Origin: an uncultured Prevotella sp.
GTDB lineage: Bacteria > Bacteroidota > Bacteroidia > Bacteroidales > Bacteroidaceae
NCBI GenBank assembly: GCA_900322035.1
Contig: ONYL01000006.1
Span: forward strand, 34,266 to 98,265
DNA length: 64,000 nucleotides
Direction: 5' to 3'
Shown piece after piece: positions 1 to 9,093 of the stretch (the stretch's first letter is position 1; the number at the start of each line of letters is the position of its first letter). The notes under the pieces were generated by a model, which was not told the origin of the DNA, ran no database searches, and worked only from the letters and a program-made list of their open reading frames with translations. The position numbers and the translations under genes were made by a program.

Positions 1-768
1 AGGCGTTCCTTTAGGCAGCATAAGCCTTTTCTGAACAACACCATTCAGAAGCACCTGGCTGTCACTCTTGCGGTAATTGGAGGGGAGGTTGTTAGTGGAA
101 CCGAAAGCGTACAGAGTGGTAACGTATGACTGTGATGAATTGCTTGCGCTAATCTTCTCAACGTTCACGCCTTGCTCCAATTCGATGTCACTGCCAAGCT
201 CTACACGACCAAGGGTGATGATGTTGTCAGATACAATCCACTCAGTGTCAAATGCCTCAGCAATCTTTGTCAGAGCATCCAAGATGCTGATATTATCGAA
301 CTGGATATATATACTCTTCGTGGCATTTACCACATCCTTGATGTTATAAGTAAAATCCCACCCGTAGTAGGCGAGATTTCTTATTAGCACCTCCATGTGG
401 TTTGCCAAGGTGTCGGTGAGGGCCCATGATGCTTCAAAACGATCGTTCTTTGGCTCGTACTTATACTTCTTGTTTCCCCACTTATAGCACTCAGCATTGA
501 ACTGCAGCTCATAGCTATATGAGCCAGTCTCGGTGTCGTAGGTGGGCTTCTGGATTTCGGTTATCTCGAACTTCTGCTTACCGCCATCGCTTTGGAGATA
601 GATATAGTCACCCAAGCCGAACGATTTTTTGTCGTACAGCTTGAAACATAGCTTCACGTAATCGTACTTCATAAGCTCAACGTGATAGACTGAGTTTTCC
701 TCAGCTACCACCTTGCACTTCTCGGTTCCGTCTATGTCGTATATTGAGTATTCAGCTATTGAGTCCAT
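1..768 (-). CDS. Phage tail protein (C-terminus beyond window)
   Basis: An uninterrupted frame of 256 codons runs from an ATG at 768 off the left edge, so only the N-terminal part is seen. The protein begins MDSIAEYSIYDIDG and is rich in beta-strand-like alternation. It lies directly downstream of the tape measure and distal-tail-like genes, the position of tail tip or baseplate-hub proteins in siphoviruses. It has its own class A promoter just upstream (773-806), so it probably starts a separate late transcription unit. No enzymatic motif is visible in this part. The role is inferred mainly from position. Confidence 0.6.
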   Translation of the reverse strand, partial: MDSIAEYSIYDIDGTEKCKVVAEENSVYHVELMKYDYVKLCFKLYDKKSFGLGDYIYLQSDGGKQKFEITEIQKPTYDTETGSYSYELQFNAECYKWGNKKYKYEPKNDRFEASWALTDTLANHMEVLIRNLAYYGWDFTYNIKDVVNATKSIYIQFDNISILDALTKIAEAFDTEWIVSDNIITLGRVELGSDIELEQGVNVEKISASNSSQSYVTTLYAFGSTNNLPSNYRKSDSQVLLNGVVQKRLMLPKGTP

Positions 769-772
769 GTTG

Positions 773-806
773 CAAATTTAACTAAAAGTATTTGAAACAC
801 AAATAC
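773..806 (-). promoter_or_regulatory. Class A phage promoter/operator for tail gene
   Basis: On the minus strand a TAAATTTG -7 box (773-780) lies 7 bp from a dyad GTATTTG-N5-CAAATAC (788-806) that contains the -33 TTTG. The same dyad with the same phasing occurs at five other phage promoters. Confidence 0.65.
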
Positions 807-820
807 ATTTAACATCTAAT

Positions 821-1237
821 TTACGTTCTATCGTCCGGATTCGGCTCATTGAGTTTGAGAGAGAACGAACCATACCCTTTGAGAAATTCTCCGAACTGAG
901 TGCAGGAGAGATAGATGCACTTATACACATCTCCCGAATAGCTTGTTGATATTTTCAGCAAGTCCGGCTTTTTTAGCTCTTGACAGAACGAAGAGAACTT
1001 GGTCATAAAGTCCGAAGTATCTTTTGCCACGAGATGGAGAGGTAGCGTAATGTCTCTCGCTTCATACCGAGGCTGTTTGTTCACAACACGTTTTCCGTGC
1101 TCCAGTCTTGATTTGCTCTCGACAACGCTCTTCATGGGAGGTGGAGCAATCAAAGCGGTTATTCCAGTTTGTTCCAGGCTGATGCCCCACGTAGTGAAAG
1201 CGTCTTGGCCATTGATATATAATACTCCTTTAGGCAT
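821..1237 (-). CDS. Distal-tail-like protein
   Basis: This 138-residue protein follows the tape measure gene, the place occupied by distal tail (Dit) proteins that join the tail tube to the tip. A TTG at 1243 could extend it by two codons, but the ATG at 1237 is the better start. It contains the segment YINGQDAFTTWGISLEQTG, resembling the N-terminal ring domain of small Dit-type proteins, and ends in an acidic tail. The Dit role comes from gene order and size; no diagnostic residue is visible. Confidence 0.5.
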   Translation of the reverse strand: MPKGVLYINGQDAFTTWGISLEQTGITALIAPPPMKSVVESKSRLEHGKRVVNKQPRYEARDITLPLHLVAKDTSDFMTKFSSFCQELKKPDLLKISTSYSGDVYKCIYLSCTQFGEFLKGYGSFSLKLNEPNPDDRT

Positions 1238-1239
1238 AA

Positions 1240-4200
1240 TCAAAGATTTTTTGTATTGTTCACTATACTGTCTAACTTACTCGTCCATTCGTTATAGGAC
1301 TTACGTGTGTACTTTACCATATCCTCCATATACGAATTGCTCGTAATCATAAGGTTACGTATCTCCAACACAGCACCATTCGTGGAGGTGGATATGGCTA
1401 ACATTGAGTTTATCACCGTGAGCCCAGCAAGGACGGACTCAGATATACGCTCGTTGGACTCCTGCAAGGCCGTGAAGCGTCCGTTCAGCTCATCACCGGT
1501 CTCTTGCGACATACTCTGCCATGCTCCGCTCGAAGCGTCCTGCGAATAGGCGGAGTTGTAGCCAGTGATGGAGTCGATTGTCTTAACGTCCTCTTGCGCT
1601 TGCTTAGCCAAATCTACATATTGCTTGCGCAACTCGTTGATACGCTCCTGCGTGAGTCCTTCGTCGGTCTTCGCCCACTCTCTTGCTTGATCATACAGCT
1701 TCTTAATCTTATCCTTATATTGCGATGCCACAAGGTTCTTGATGAGAGCTTTGCGCATATACTCAGCGAAATTGTTGGCAAAGTCAGCATTCGTGTTGTC
1801 GAGATCTGAAATCAAGTCCACATAATCATCGTAGAAGTCATCAAAAGACACAGACAACAGAGACTCAAACTCTTTCGCTTGGTCATCCTGCATATCCTTC
1901 AGCTTGGAGGCGTAGTCAACGATGGCTTGGGATAGATTGTCACCCAACAGAGCCAATGCCTTGGTGTCCTTGGAGAGCTTCAGCAAGTCTTCATCCGACA
2001 AACGCCAAATCCAGTCGAGACGACCGAACTGCTTCACTGAACTTGCGTATTGGCCATATACCTGCTTGTAATACTCATTCAGCGAGTTGTAGCCTTCCTG
2101 ATAGAATTTCCTCACCTCGTCATTGCCTGACCTCAAGTCTTTCTGCATCTGCTTGACTATCTTCACGCCTTCAGATGATTTGGAGCCTATTCCGAGAAAG
2201 CCTTTGCTTGCACCACTGTTCAGCCACACCTGCGATTGGGACTTGATGGCAGTCGCAGACTCTTTTTCCAAAGCTACCAACTGCTCATAATAGGCGATGG
2301 TATCCTTCATTGAGTTTTTTGCGTCTGTCATTGAATCGTTAAGGCTACTAATGTCATCCTTCAACAGATTGATGTAGGTGTCCATGGTACTCACATAATC
2401 CGTAAGGGTGGTATCTTCCTTGCCGCCAAAGAGCTGAGTGATGACTTGGATGGCTTGCAGTGCGGCCTCAATGATGGCGAGTATAGCAACAGACTTCTCG
2501 AGATTGCTTGCTGCCGTCTTGAAATCATTGATACCTTTTGCCATACCGAGACCTGCAGTGATGGCACTCGAAGCGAGTTTCAAACACTGGCCGGCTGCAC
2601 CTCCCATAACGTCTCCAGCGTCAGATAGGGCTTGCGCATACTGGTTGATGACGTCAGTCGTCTTGGAAAAAGATTTCTTCTCCTTGTTTTGCGCCTTGGT
2701 CATCTTCTGTGAAGCCTTCGACATGGTAGCAGCAGCAGATTTTTGCCCAGCAACATCTCCATTGTCCTTTGCAGTGTTGTACTTCACCTTAGCATCATCG
2801 AACTCCTTTTTCGCTGCTTTGAACTCGCTACGCGCCTCCTTGATGGTTTTCAATGGAGTGGAGAGGTCGAGTTTGTTCTGTATCTGCGTCATGGCGTCAA
2901 CAAGAGCCTTCATCTGATCCGGACTAAGGTCTTTCTCAGTGTCCACGAGTTGCTGGAGCTGATCTTTCACAACAGACAATGTATCGAGGTCAACGTTGTC
3001 AAGGTCGCCAAAGATATAGTCCCAGTTGATGTTCAACTTCATCTGATTAAGGTCGAGGTCATTCAACGCCTTTTGCAAGCCGGCACGAATAGACTTTATC
3101 TGAGCATCCTTATCTGCTGCTGTGAAATCAGCATTCTCATTGATTTTCTTAATCTTATCCTCAGCTTCTTCAGTTAGGGCAACCTTCTTTTCTTCGTAGG
3201 TGCCATACTCCTTAAGGTACGATTGGATTGAAGCACGCTCAGACTCATTCTGCTTATTTCTGATGTCAGTTACCTTACGGTTGTACTCTTCCTCATTTGC
3301 TGTGTTTTTGGCATTATTCTCAGCAATCTCCGCTTTCGTGTAAGAGGTATCGACAGACGCAGGGTTGAACAGCTTTTTCTTATTCTTCGGGTTTGCGTTG
3401 AATAGCTGTTTGGCCTTTTTGATTTTCTCGTCTTTCAAGTCCTCATAGCCACGTCGGATTTCCTCTTTCTGTTTATCGAAGTCCAGCTTTGCCTGGTCGA
3501 GTTCCTTCTGAGATGAGTCCTTACGAGCATCGAGGATAGCTTGCCGTGTATCAAACTCCAAATCTATGGCATCACGTTGCTTCTGCTTCTCAGCCTCAGC
3601 CAACGTCTCCTTGTATTCTGCAGCGTCCCTGGCGGCTTGCAGCTTATCATCCTTGCCAGTGGCCTTCTTAGGAGTAGTTTTCTTCTTGGTTGTCTTAGGC
3701 TTGTTAGATGCAGCCTCTTGCTCCTTCTGTTGCTTCTGGCGTGCTTGGATGGAGTATTGACCAGCTAATAGCTGCTCCTGACGCTCATCGGTATATCCTC
3801 CATGACCATTCGACATTACAAGACTGTGACCCGTCTGCTGCTTGTGCTGGCGCATTCTATCAGCGCGCGCCTGGTGGTAGGCAGCGAGGTTGTTCAACTG
3901 CTTTGAACTCATACGGTCGGCAACACCTTTCATCCATGCTGGTGGAGAGTTCAGCTCCGTATAAGTGATGTTGAGGTTGATGTTGCTATCGTTGTACGCC
4001 TTAATCAGCTCATCAATGGTGGTTCCTAACGTCTCCACGTCCTGACTGCTGAGTTTGGTTCTGTCAGCAAGCTCACGCTGTGATTCAGTCATTCCATCAG
4101 TGGCCAGTATTGCGCTGTTCGTAGCGTTGGCAGCGTCTATGGTGGCTTGGATGGTCTTCTCCTGCTCCAAACGGTTATTGGCGAGAGCATACGACTGCTT

Positions 4201-6699
4201 GTTTACGGCTTGTTGGGCTCCGATGATGGCAGACTTAGACACGCCGAGCTTTTCACCGTAGATACCGATTTTGGTAGTAAGGTCGGACACAGCCTTGTTA
4301 TAGGCAGTAATCTGATCTGTCGAGAAGCGAGAGTTCCACGAGCCAGTCTTCTCTACGGATTCTGCGGTGGCTTTGTTCATCGCCTCCAGCTTATTCTTCA
4401 AGTTCTCGATATCCTCGTCTGAGATAAGGTTCACGAGCTGGTTCTTCTGAATATCACTGAAGTCGTCGGAGAGGCTGTCCTTGATGTCATTCTTAATGTC
4501 CTCTACCTGCTTCTCGTAAGAATCGGTGGCAGACTGAATATCGTTGGCTTTCTGACGCTCCACTGCTTCTTCCTTGATGAGTCCGATGAGCTCCTGCTTC
4601 TTCTCAATGAGCTGAGAGGTCTTGTCTTTCTCGTCGTCGAGCTTCAAGCCATACTCCTGCGCAGTCTGTGTCAGTTGTTCGAGAGCATCCTTGTGGACCT
4701 TAGAGGTTGCGCTGGAGCTTTCCAACACGGCATAGAGGGAGGTTACGTTCGCAGACGCCTTAGTCATACTATCTCCGAATCGTTGGTTAGCGTCAGTGGC
4801 TTCATCCTCACTATCGGCAAAGGACATAAACAAGCTAATCGCTACGGTCAATCCTGTGAGGATGGCACCAATCGGGTTGGTCGCCATAGCTACCTTTAGT
4901 CCCTCCCATGCGGCTCGCACAGTGTTAACGGCTGCTGCAAAGAGACCTTGCACGATGGTTGCGGCTTGCGTCTGAATCATGTTCAGCCTCATCATTATGG
5001 TATTAGCGCCGGTAGCTGCTGTGTTAGCCTGCTCAGCTACGGTCTTTGTGCCAGTAACGGTGGCATTGGTTCCTTTCGTTACAGCGTTAAGCTCGTTCTG
5101 TGCTGAGTTGGCAGCCTCAGCCGTGGTATTCATCTCAGTAGACGCAGTGGAGACGTCGGAAGATGCTGCTTTCAGTCTCTCGGCTGCAGCGTTTTCTTCA
5201 TCGCACGCGGTCTTCAACTGAGTATGGGCTGCAGACTGAGCGTCAGCGTCTCCAGCTTCAAGGGCTGAGTCGAGCGCTTCCTTTGCGGCTTCGACCTTTG
5301 CCTGGGCGTTCTCTAAGTCCATGGAGGCTGCAGCTTGGTTCTGTACGGCAGCATCATAGGTTGCTTGTGCTTCCTGCGCCTTTGCTTGGAGGTTAGCAAC
5401 ACGCGCCTCGGCTTCTTGCTGCAATGCTGCAAGGGCTTCACGCTTGGTAGCTATCTCGGCAGCTTGAGCTTGCGTGAGGGTTCCTTCAGCAACGGCTTCT
5501 TGCAGATCAGCGTTGATGACCTGCTGCTTCACTGGCTGGAGTGCTTCGAGGGCTGCAGTCTGAGCGTCAAGCTGCTCTTTCATCTGAGTATAGTTGGCAT
5601 CCTGCTTGGCGAGAGCCAGTTCCTCACGCTTCTGAGCAATTTCCTCGGCTTGTGCTTGGGTGAGTTGCTTCTTTGCTACCATCTCCGCAAGGTCTGCGTT
5701 TTTCAATGCGCCCTTTGCCGTATAGAGGGATTTGGTTGCAGCAATCTCATTCTCTAATATCTCCAGCTCCTTAGAATAGGTGAGCTTCTGTCTCGACTTC
5801 TCTATCGCTATGGTGGCGAGGAGCGTTCCCTTATACAGTCCGTAGGCAGTGATGACGGTACCGATGGCTTGCGCTATCTGCTGCCAATGGTCAACAGCCG
5901 TAGAGGTCAGAGAGAGCACGTCGTTGATTATGCCCTCGTTCTGTTGACCAATATCGTTGAACATCATATCAATGCTGTCCTCGATGTTCGAGATCTGACC
6001 CGTAATGGTGTGAGACTGAGCTTCCATCAGTCCGCCGAACTTACCGCCCTCATTTGTCAAGTCCTCGATGACCTTCTGGACTTGTGGGAAACCGACCTTG
6101 CCTTGCTCAACGAGGTCTTTCACCTGACTCTCAGCAACACCAAACTGCTTTGCAAGCTCACTTATCATAGGAATGCCTCGGCCGGTGAACTGGTTTAGGT
6201 CTTGCGTGTACATACGACCCTGCGCCATCGTGGTGCCGTAAAGGTAAACAATATCGCCAAGAGGAATAGAAAGGCCTGCTGCTACGTCTCCCAGTCTTCT
6301 CAGAGTATCGATAACCTTATCAGCGCTCATTCCATAAGCAAGAAGTTGCTTCGCTCCTCCAGCCACACCTTTCAAATCGAATGGAGTGGTAGCGGCGAGC
6401 ATCGTTGACTGCTGCATCATCTTCTTTCCTTTCGTGGCTGAACCTAACATGGTGTTGAAAGCCACCTCCAACTGCTGAAACTCTCCACGTGTCTCAGCTA
6501 TCGTCTTCACTACCTGGGTGGCAGAGAAACCAGCGAAAGCAGTGGAAGCGGCTATCTTAATACGGTTGAATGCGCTCTCAATATCTCCACCTGCGCTCTC
6601 AACAGTCTTAGCGGTACTGCGGACTCCATTCTCCGCTCCACGTAGCGCAGAGAGGAAATTCTGATTGTCTCCGGTTATATCGAATTTTATTCCTGCCAT
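1240..6699 (-). CDS. Tail tape measure protein
   Basis: At 1819 residues this is the longest gene, as expected of the protein that sets tail length and fills the tail lumen. The N-terminal 250 residues resemble the phage tape-measure N-terminal domain (AETRGEFQQLEVAFNTMLGS, then TPFDLKGVAGGAKQLLAYG). Residues about 310-560 are long Ala/Gln/Glu-rich coiled coil containing an imperfect duplication (LTQAQAEEIAQKREEL and LTQAQAAEIATKREAL). Hydrophobic stretches near residues 600-640 and 1440-1470 may be membrane-active. A Lys-rich linker lies near residues 990-1030. The start overlaps the end of a possible 40-codon frame. Confidence 0.93.
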   Translation of the reverse strand: MAGIKFDITGDNQNFLSALRGAENGVRSTAKTVESAGGDIESAFNRIKIAASTAFAGFSATQVVKTIAETRGEFQQLEVAFNTMLGSATKGKKMMQQSTMLAATTPFDLKGVAGGAKQLLAYGMSADKVIDTLRRLGDVAAGLSIPLGDIVYLYGTTMAQGRMYTQDLNQFTGRGIPMISELAKQFGVAESQVKDLVEQGKVGFPQVQKVIEDLTNEGGKFGGLMEAQSHTITGQISNIEDSIDMMFNDIGQQNEGIINDVLSLTSTAVDHWQQIAQAIGTVITAYGLYKGTLLATIAIEKSRQKLTYSKELEILENEIAATKSLYTAKGALKNADLAEMVAKKQLTQAQAEEIAQKREELALAKQDANYTQMKEQLDAQTAALEALQPVKQQVINADLQEAVAEGTLTQAQAAEIATKREALAALQQEAEARVANLQAKAQEAQATYDAAVQNQAAASMDLENAQAKVEAAKEALDSALEAGDADAQSAAHTQLKTACDEENAAAERLKAASSDVSTASTEMNTTAEAANSAQNELNAVTKGTNATVTGTKTVAEQANTAATGANTIMMRLNMIQTQAATIVQGLFAAAVNTVRAAWEGLKVAMATNPIGAILTGLTVAISLFMSFADSEDEATDANQRFGDSMTKASANVTSLYAVLESSSATSKVHKDALEQLTQTAQEYGLKLDDEKDKTSQLIEKKQELIGLIKEEAVERQKANDIQSATDSYEKQVEDIKNDIKDSLSDDFSDIQKNQLVNLISDEDIENLKNKLEAMNKATAESVEKTGSWNSRFSTDQITAYNKAVSDLTTKIGIYGEKLGVSKSAIIGAQQAVNKQSYALANNRLEQEKTIQATIDAANATNSAILATDGMTESQRELADRTKLSSQDVETLGTTIDELIKAYNDSNINLNITYTELNSPPAWMKGVADRMSSKQLNNLAAYHQARADRMRQHKQQTGHSLVMSNGHGGYTDERQEQLLAGQYSIQARQKQQKEQEAASNKPKTTKKKTTPKKATGKDDKLQAARDAAEYKETLAEAEKQKQRDAIDLEFDTRQAILDARKDSSQKELDQAKLDFDKQKEEIRRGYEDLKDEKIKKAKQLFNANPKNKKKLFNPASVDTSYTKAEIAENNAKNTANEEEYNRKVTDIRNKQNESERASIQSYLKEYGTYEEKKVALTEEAEDKIKKINENADFTAADKDAQIKSIRAGLQKALNDLDLNQMKLNINWDYIFGDLDNVDLDTLSVVKDQLQQLVDTEKDLSPDQMKALVDAMTQIQNKLDLSTPLKTIKEARSEFKAAKKEFDDAKVKYNTAKDNGDVAGQKSAAATMSKASQKMTKAQNKEKKSFSKTTDVINQYAQALSDAGDVMGGAAGQCLKLASSAITAGLGMAKGINDFKTAASNLEKSVAILAIIEAALQAIQVITQLFGGKEDTTLTDYVSTMDTYINLLKDDISSLNDSMTDAKNSMKDTIAYYEQLVALEKESATAIKSQSQVWLNSGASKGFLGIGSKSSEGVKIVKQMQKDLRSGNDEVRKFYQEGYNSLNEYYKQVYGQYASSVKQFGRLDWIWRLSDEDLLKLSKDTKALALLGDNLSQAIVDYASKLKDMQDDQAKEFESLLSVSFDDFYDDYVDLISDLDNTNADFANNFAEYMRKALIKNLVASQYKDKIKKLYDQAREWAKTDEGLTQERINELRKQYVDLAKQAQEDVKTIDSITGYNSAYSQDASSGAWQSMSQETGDELNGRFTALQESNERISESVLAGLTVINSMLAISTSTNGAVLEIRNLMITSNSYMEDMVKYTRKSYNEWTSKLDSIVNNTKNL

Positions 6700-6809
6700 T
6701 TCTGTCTTATCTTTTTATGCCATTTATAGGCGTTTTCTCGGGAATTTACCCGAATCGTGTTAAAATAATTCTGAATTGTTACAGCCGCCTCGTAGTGGCT
6801 GATTTTCAA
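6687..6809 (-). CDS. Possible 40-aa protein overlapping tape measure start
   Basis: A TTG-initiated frame of 40 codons (LKISHYEAAVTIQN to IRQKWQE) fills the gap between the chaperone-position gene and the tape measure gene. Its stop lies inside the first codons of the tape measure gene (ATGGCAGGAATAA), the same coupling seen at several overlaps in this phage. A short gene here would fit a second tail assembly chaperone product, but there is no clear slippery site joining it to the upstream gene, and the start codon is weak. Confidence 0.35.
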   Translation of the reverse strand: MKISHYEAAVTIQNYFNTIRVNSRENAYKWHKKIRQKWQE

Positions 6810-6852
6810 GGTATTCTTTTTAGGGAGTGACAGGCAACGCTTTTTTGCTCAA

Positions 6853-7578
6853 TTATTTGCTCTCCTTCTCGAACTCAGCCTTTATCTTCTCCCAATTTCT
6901 CGGGTCATCAGCAGATAACCTATCACGGTCATTAGTGACACTGCAACGCTTTCTCTCGTCGTCTGAGAGACAAATGTCCTTCGTTGCATCGGCCAACAAC
7001 AGTTTTAGGTTGGTGTAACTGATCTCCCACACCACGTAATCGAACGTCCAGTGGTACTTTGAACACGCTGCATCAATGAGACTGCCGTAGATGGATAACC
7101 CGCCAAACACATAGACGTTCTTGGAGCTTTTCACTTTCATCACGCTATTCATACGCTCTTGCTCCTTGTCTAACTTCAGATGGTGCATAAACGCCTCAGT
7201 CTTATCGGAGGTGAGGACGGTGATGAGCAATGTCTCCAAGTCCTCGTCGTCGCAATGCTCTGACAGGTACTTGTTTCTTGCCTCTACGTACTCATAGTCG
7301 AAAATCTTTGCTTTGGTCCTTATTGTGTGATAGGTGATGATGCGGACTACCTGCTCCCTATTCTCCTTTACTAATCGTATTGCTTCCAAATAGGGGTTGG
7401 TTTTTAGGATGTCTTCGTTTATCCCGAGGCTCTTTATCAATCGTCCCAATAGGAACATTTTACCAAGCGTCACGGGATATAAATAAAAATGCCGATTACC
7501 ACAAGTGAAACCATACGGTCTGTCTATAATGGCATCGGCTAAATCCTTTTCTAAGTCTTTGTTCAACGTTTTATCCAT
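6853..7578 (-). CDS. Hypothetical protein in tail assembly chaperone position
   Basis: This 241-residue soluble protein lies between the tail tube gene and the tape measure gene, where siphoviruses encode tail assembly chaperones. It starts MDKTLNKDLEKDLADAIID and continues with FYLYPVTLGKMFLLGRLIK. It is mostly helical and charged. No enzymatic motif is recognised. The function comes from position only. It is separated from the tail tube gene by 180 bp holding a tRNA-Ser-like gene and a strong hairpin. Confidence 0.6.
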   Translation of the reverse strand: MDKTLNKDLEKDLADAIIDRPYGFTCGNRHFYLYPVTLGKMFLLGRLIKSLGINEDILKTNPYLEAIRLVKENREQVVRIITYHTIRTKAKIFDYEYVEARNKYLSEHCDDEDLETLLITVLTSDKTEAFMHHLKLDKEQERMNSVMKVKSSKNVYVFGGLSIYGSLIDAACSKYHWTFDYVVWEISYTNLKLLLADATKDICLSDDERKRCSVTNDRDRLSADDPRNWEKIKAEFEKESK

Positions 7579-7598
7579 AGGACTTGCTATTGTGATAG

Positions 7599-7682
7599 CG
7601 GAGAGCAGTGTACTCGAAACACATCCGTTGTCCGGACCCTTGGTTTAGCAATCCAGCCCACATCCTCTGTGGTTTACTCTCC
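7599..7682 (-). tRNA. tRNA-Ser(GCT)-like gene within the virion operon
   Basis: The minus strand folds as a class II cloverleaf of 84 nt. The acceptor GGAGAGT pairs with GCTCTCC; the D stem CCAC/GTGG has a GG in its loop. The anticodon loop TTGCTAA carries U33 and anticodon GCT. The variable arm is TCCG/CGGA. The T loop is the canonical TTCGAGT, and the discriminator is G, as in serine tRNAs. Defects: the anticodon stem has two mismatches (C-A and A-A), one T-stem pair is missing, U8 is absent, and no CCA is encoded. It may be a diverged functional tRNA or a decaying one. Confidence 0.55.
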
Positions 7683-7684
7683 AA

Positions 7685-7716
7685 TTGCAGGTTTGTTTGG
7701 GACCCGAAACCTGCAA
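7685..7716 (-). terminator. Strong hairpin after the tail tube gene
   Basis: TTGCAGGTTT (7685-7694) and AAACCTGCAA (7707-7716) are a perfect 10-bp inverted repeat around a 12-nt loop. It lies downstream of the tail tube gene and directly before the tRNA-Ser-like gene. There is no U-run, so it may be an mRNA stabiliser, a processing signal or a partial terminator. Confidence 0.4.
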
Positions 7717-7758
7717 AGGGTGAATATATATGGATAAACAGCACGCTACGATACGTCC

Positions 7759-8214
7759 TTACGATCCACTTGTTGTTGTTCCTGCGGTGATGCTCACCTG
7801 ATCCTTGCCATCATTGTCGAGTGAATCGAAGGTATAGACGCGGATGAGACCATCTGCTGCCGTGTAGGTATCCTCATACGAGCATACGGCACGCGCCATG
7901 GTAAAGCCGGGAGCACGCTTGTCTTCCGGAGTCAGCGTTACAGAATACTCGCCAGGCACGACACCGTTAGTACCTGCAATAGGCATTGTACGGCCGGCAC
8001 CCTGACGAACGCTGCATTTGAACGTATATTTGCTATCCTTGTAACGGACAGCCTCAGCAGCTCCACCCTCAATGTTGGCTTCTACCTTATCTCCCTTTTC
8101 GGTCGACAGCTCAGAAGAATCCTCTACGGGAGTAGGAAATGTACCTACGGTCACTGCGCCAGTGTCGGCAACAGCAGCAACCACAATAGTTGGTTTACCC
8201 CAAGATAGTATCAT
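7759..8214 (-). CDS. Major tail tube protein
   Basis: This 151-residue protein is beta-rich, with few charged clusters and many Gly/Thr/Val residues (WGKPTIVVAAVADTGAVTVG; YSVTLTPEDKRAPGF; ITAGTTTSGS at the end). This composition and the position between the tail-completion genes and the chaperone/tape-measure genes match a major tail tube subunit. The hairpin just downstream fits a highly expressed structural gene. It starts 4 nt after the preceding gene ends. Confidence 0.65.
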   Translation of the reverse strand: MILSWGKPTIVVAAVADTGAVTVGTFPTPVEDSSELSTEKGDKVEANIEGGAAEAVRYKDSKYTFKCSVRQGAGRTMPIAGTNGVVPGEYSVTLTPEDKRAPGFTMARAVCSYEDTYTAADGLIRVYTFDSLDNDGKDQVSITAGTTTSGS

Positions 8215-8218
8215 AATT

Positions 8219-8614
8219 CTATTCGTTATTAATTTTGTAATTCAGTCTGTTGTTTATGACGTGCCAATCGATACCCTCAGCCTCATAGACTTTCTGTTGC
8301 TCGAGATAGACTACCGCCCCTCCTACAGTGAATGACTCCAGTATGGAGGAAGCAAGTTCAGACAGCTCACCAATTCTTGCAGAATCTTCTTCCGCCTGCC
8401 CATCGATAATATTGTCCTCAACGTAGATATTCACGTTTACAACGGCTTCTTGATTTTGTCCGTTCACGTTGGATAGCACTGAGATGATGATGTCCTCCTT
8501 GGTCGAGTTCTTGGGCCTGCTCGTCTTCTTCAGCAAGCCAGTAACCTCATTGACCAGCTCGGACTTCATCAAGTAGTTGTAGATATCCGTTTTTATCGCG
8601 TACTCGGTTTTCAT
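8219..8614 (-). CDS. Tail terminator/completion-like protein
   Basis: The 131-residue product (MKTEYAIKTDIYNYL start) overlaps the preceding gene by ATGA (8611-8614). Between an HK97-gp10-like gene and the tail tube gene, siphoviruses place the tail terminator that caps the tube and joins it to the head. The sequence contains an alternating segment QEAVVNVNIYVEDN that fits a small alpha/beta tail-completion fold. The function is from synteny. Confidence 0.5.
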   Translation of the reverse strand: MKTEYAIKTDIYNYLMKSELVNEVTGLLKKTSRPKNSTKEDIIISVLSNVNGQNQEAVVNVNIYVEDNIIDGQAEEDSARIGELSELASSILESFTVGGAVVYLEQQKVYEAEGIDWHVINNRLNYKINNE

Positions 8615-9093
8615 ATCTGGATGGAATTTATCTTTTTCGTTGCCTTATCTACGGCTTTTTGGATATACTCATCAACTTTCCCCCTTGCCCAGGTTTCAGT
8701 CGATGCAAGCACATCTTTGTTTTTAAGAGCCTCAACGTAATCTGCATAACTCATGGCAGCGACCACCACCAACGCATAGGTGTTGGAATACTTGGAGGCT
8801 AACTCCTCGACCATCTTTCTACCCTCACTCTGTCCTTTAGAACCTTCCTTAACTACAGCAAAGGCAGACTGCATGAGCGCCTTGCCGTGATTGTAGATGG
8901 AATAACCTACGGAGCTACGGAGATTTCCGGTGTGGTCTATCCAGCTCTCTTCGCTACTTCTATCTCTGATTTTGTTCAAAGAGGTCTCTCCCATATAAGC
9001 CAAGGCACTGAAAATCTCGTCATTGAGAATACGTGCAGCAGTCTTTAAGAAAGCATCTACTGCCTCTTTCGGAGTTACCATCTTTATCTCCAT
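8611..9093 (-). CDS. HK97 gp10-like head-tail joining protein
   Basis: With the ATG at 9093 the protein has 160 residues; a TTG at 9102 gives three more. The segment FLKTAARILNDEIFSALAYMGE followed by a basic/Ser-rich stretch and WIDHTGNLRSSVGYSIY is typical of the HK97-gp10/neck family, in which TGNLRxSI is a common motif. The gene begins 1 nt inside the end of the upstream gene and ends in an ATGA overlap, consistent with coupled translation in the head-tail joining block. Confidence 0.7.
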   Translation of the reverse strand: MEIKMVTPKEAVDAFLKTAARILNDEIFSALAYMGETSLNKIRDRSSEESWIDHTGNLRSSVGYSIYNHGKALMQSAFAVVKEGSKGQSEGRKMVEELASKYSNTYALVVVAAMSYADYVEALKNKDVLASTETWARGKVDEYIQKAVDKATKKINSIQI

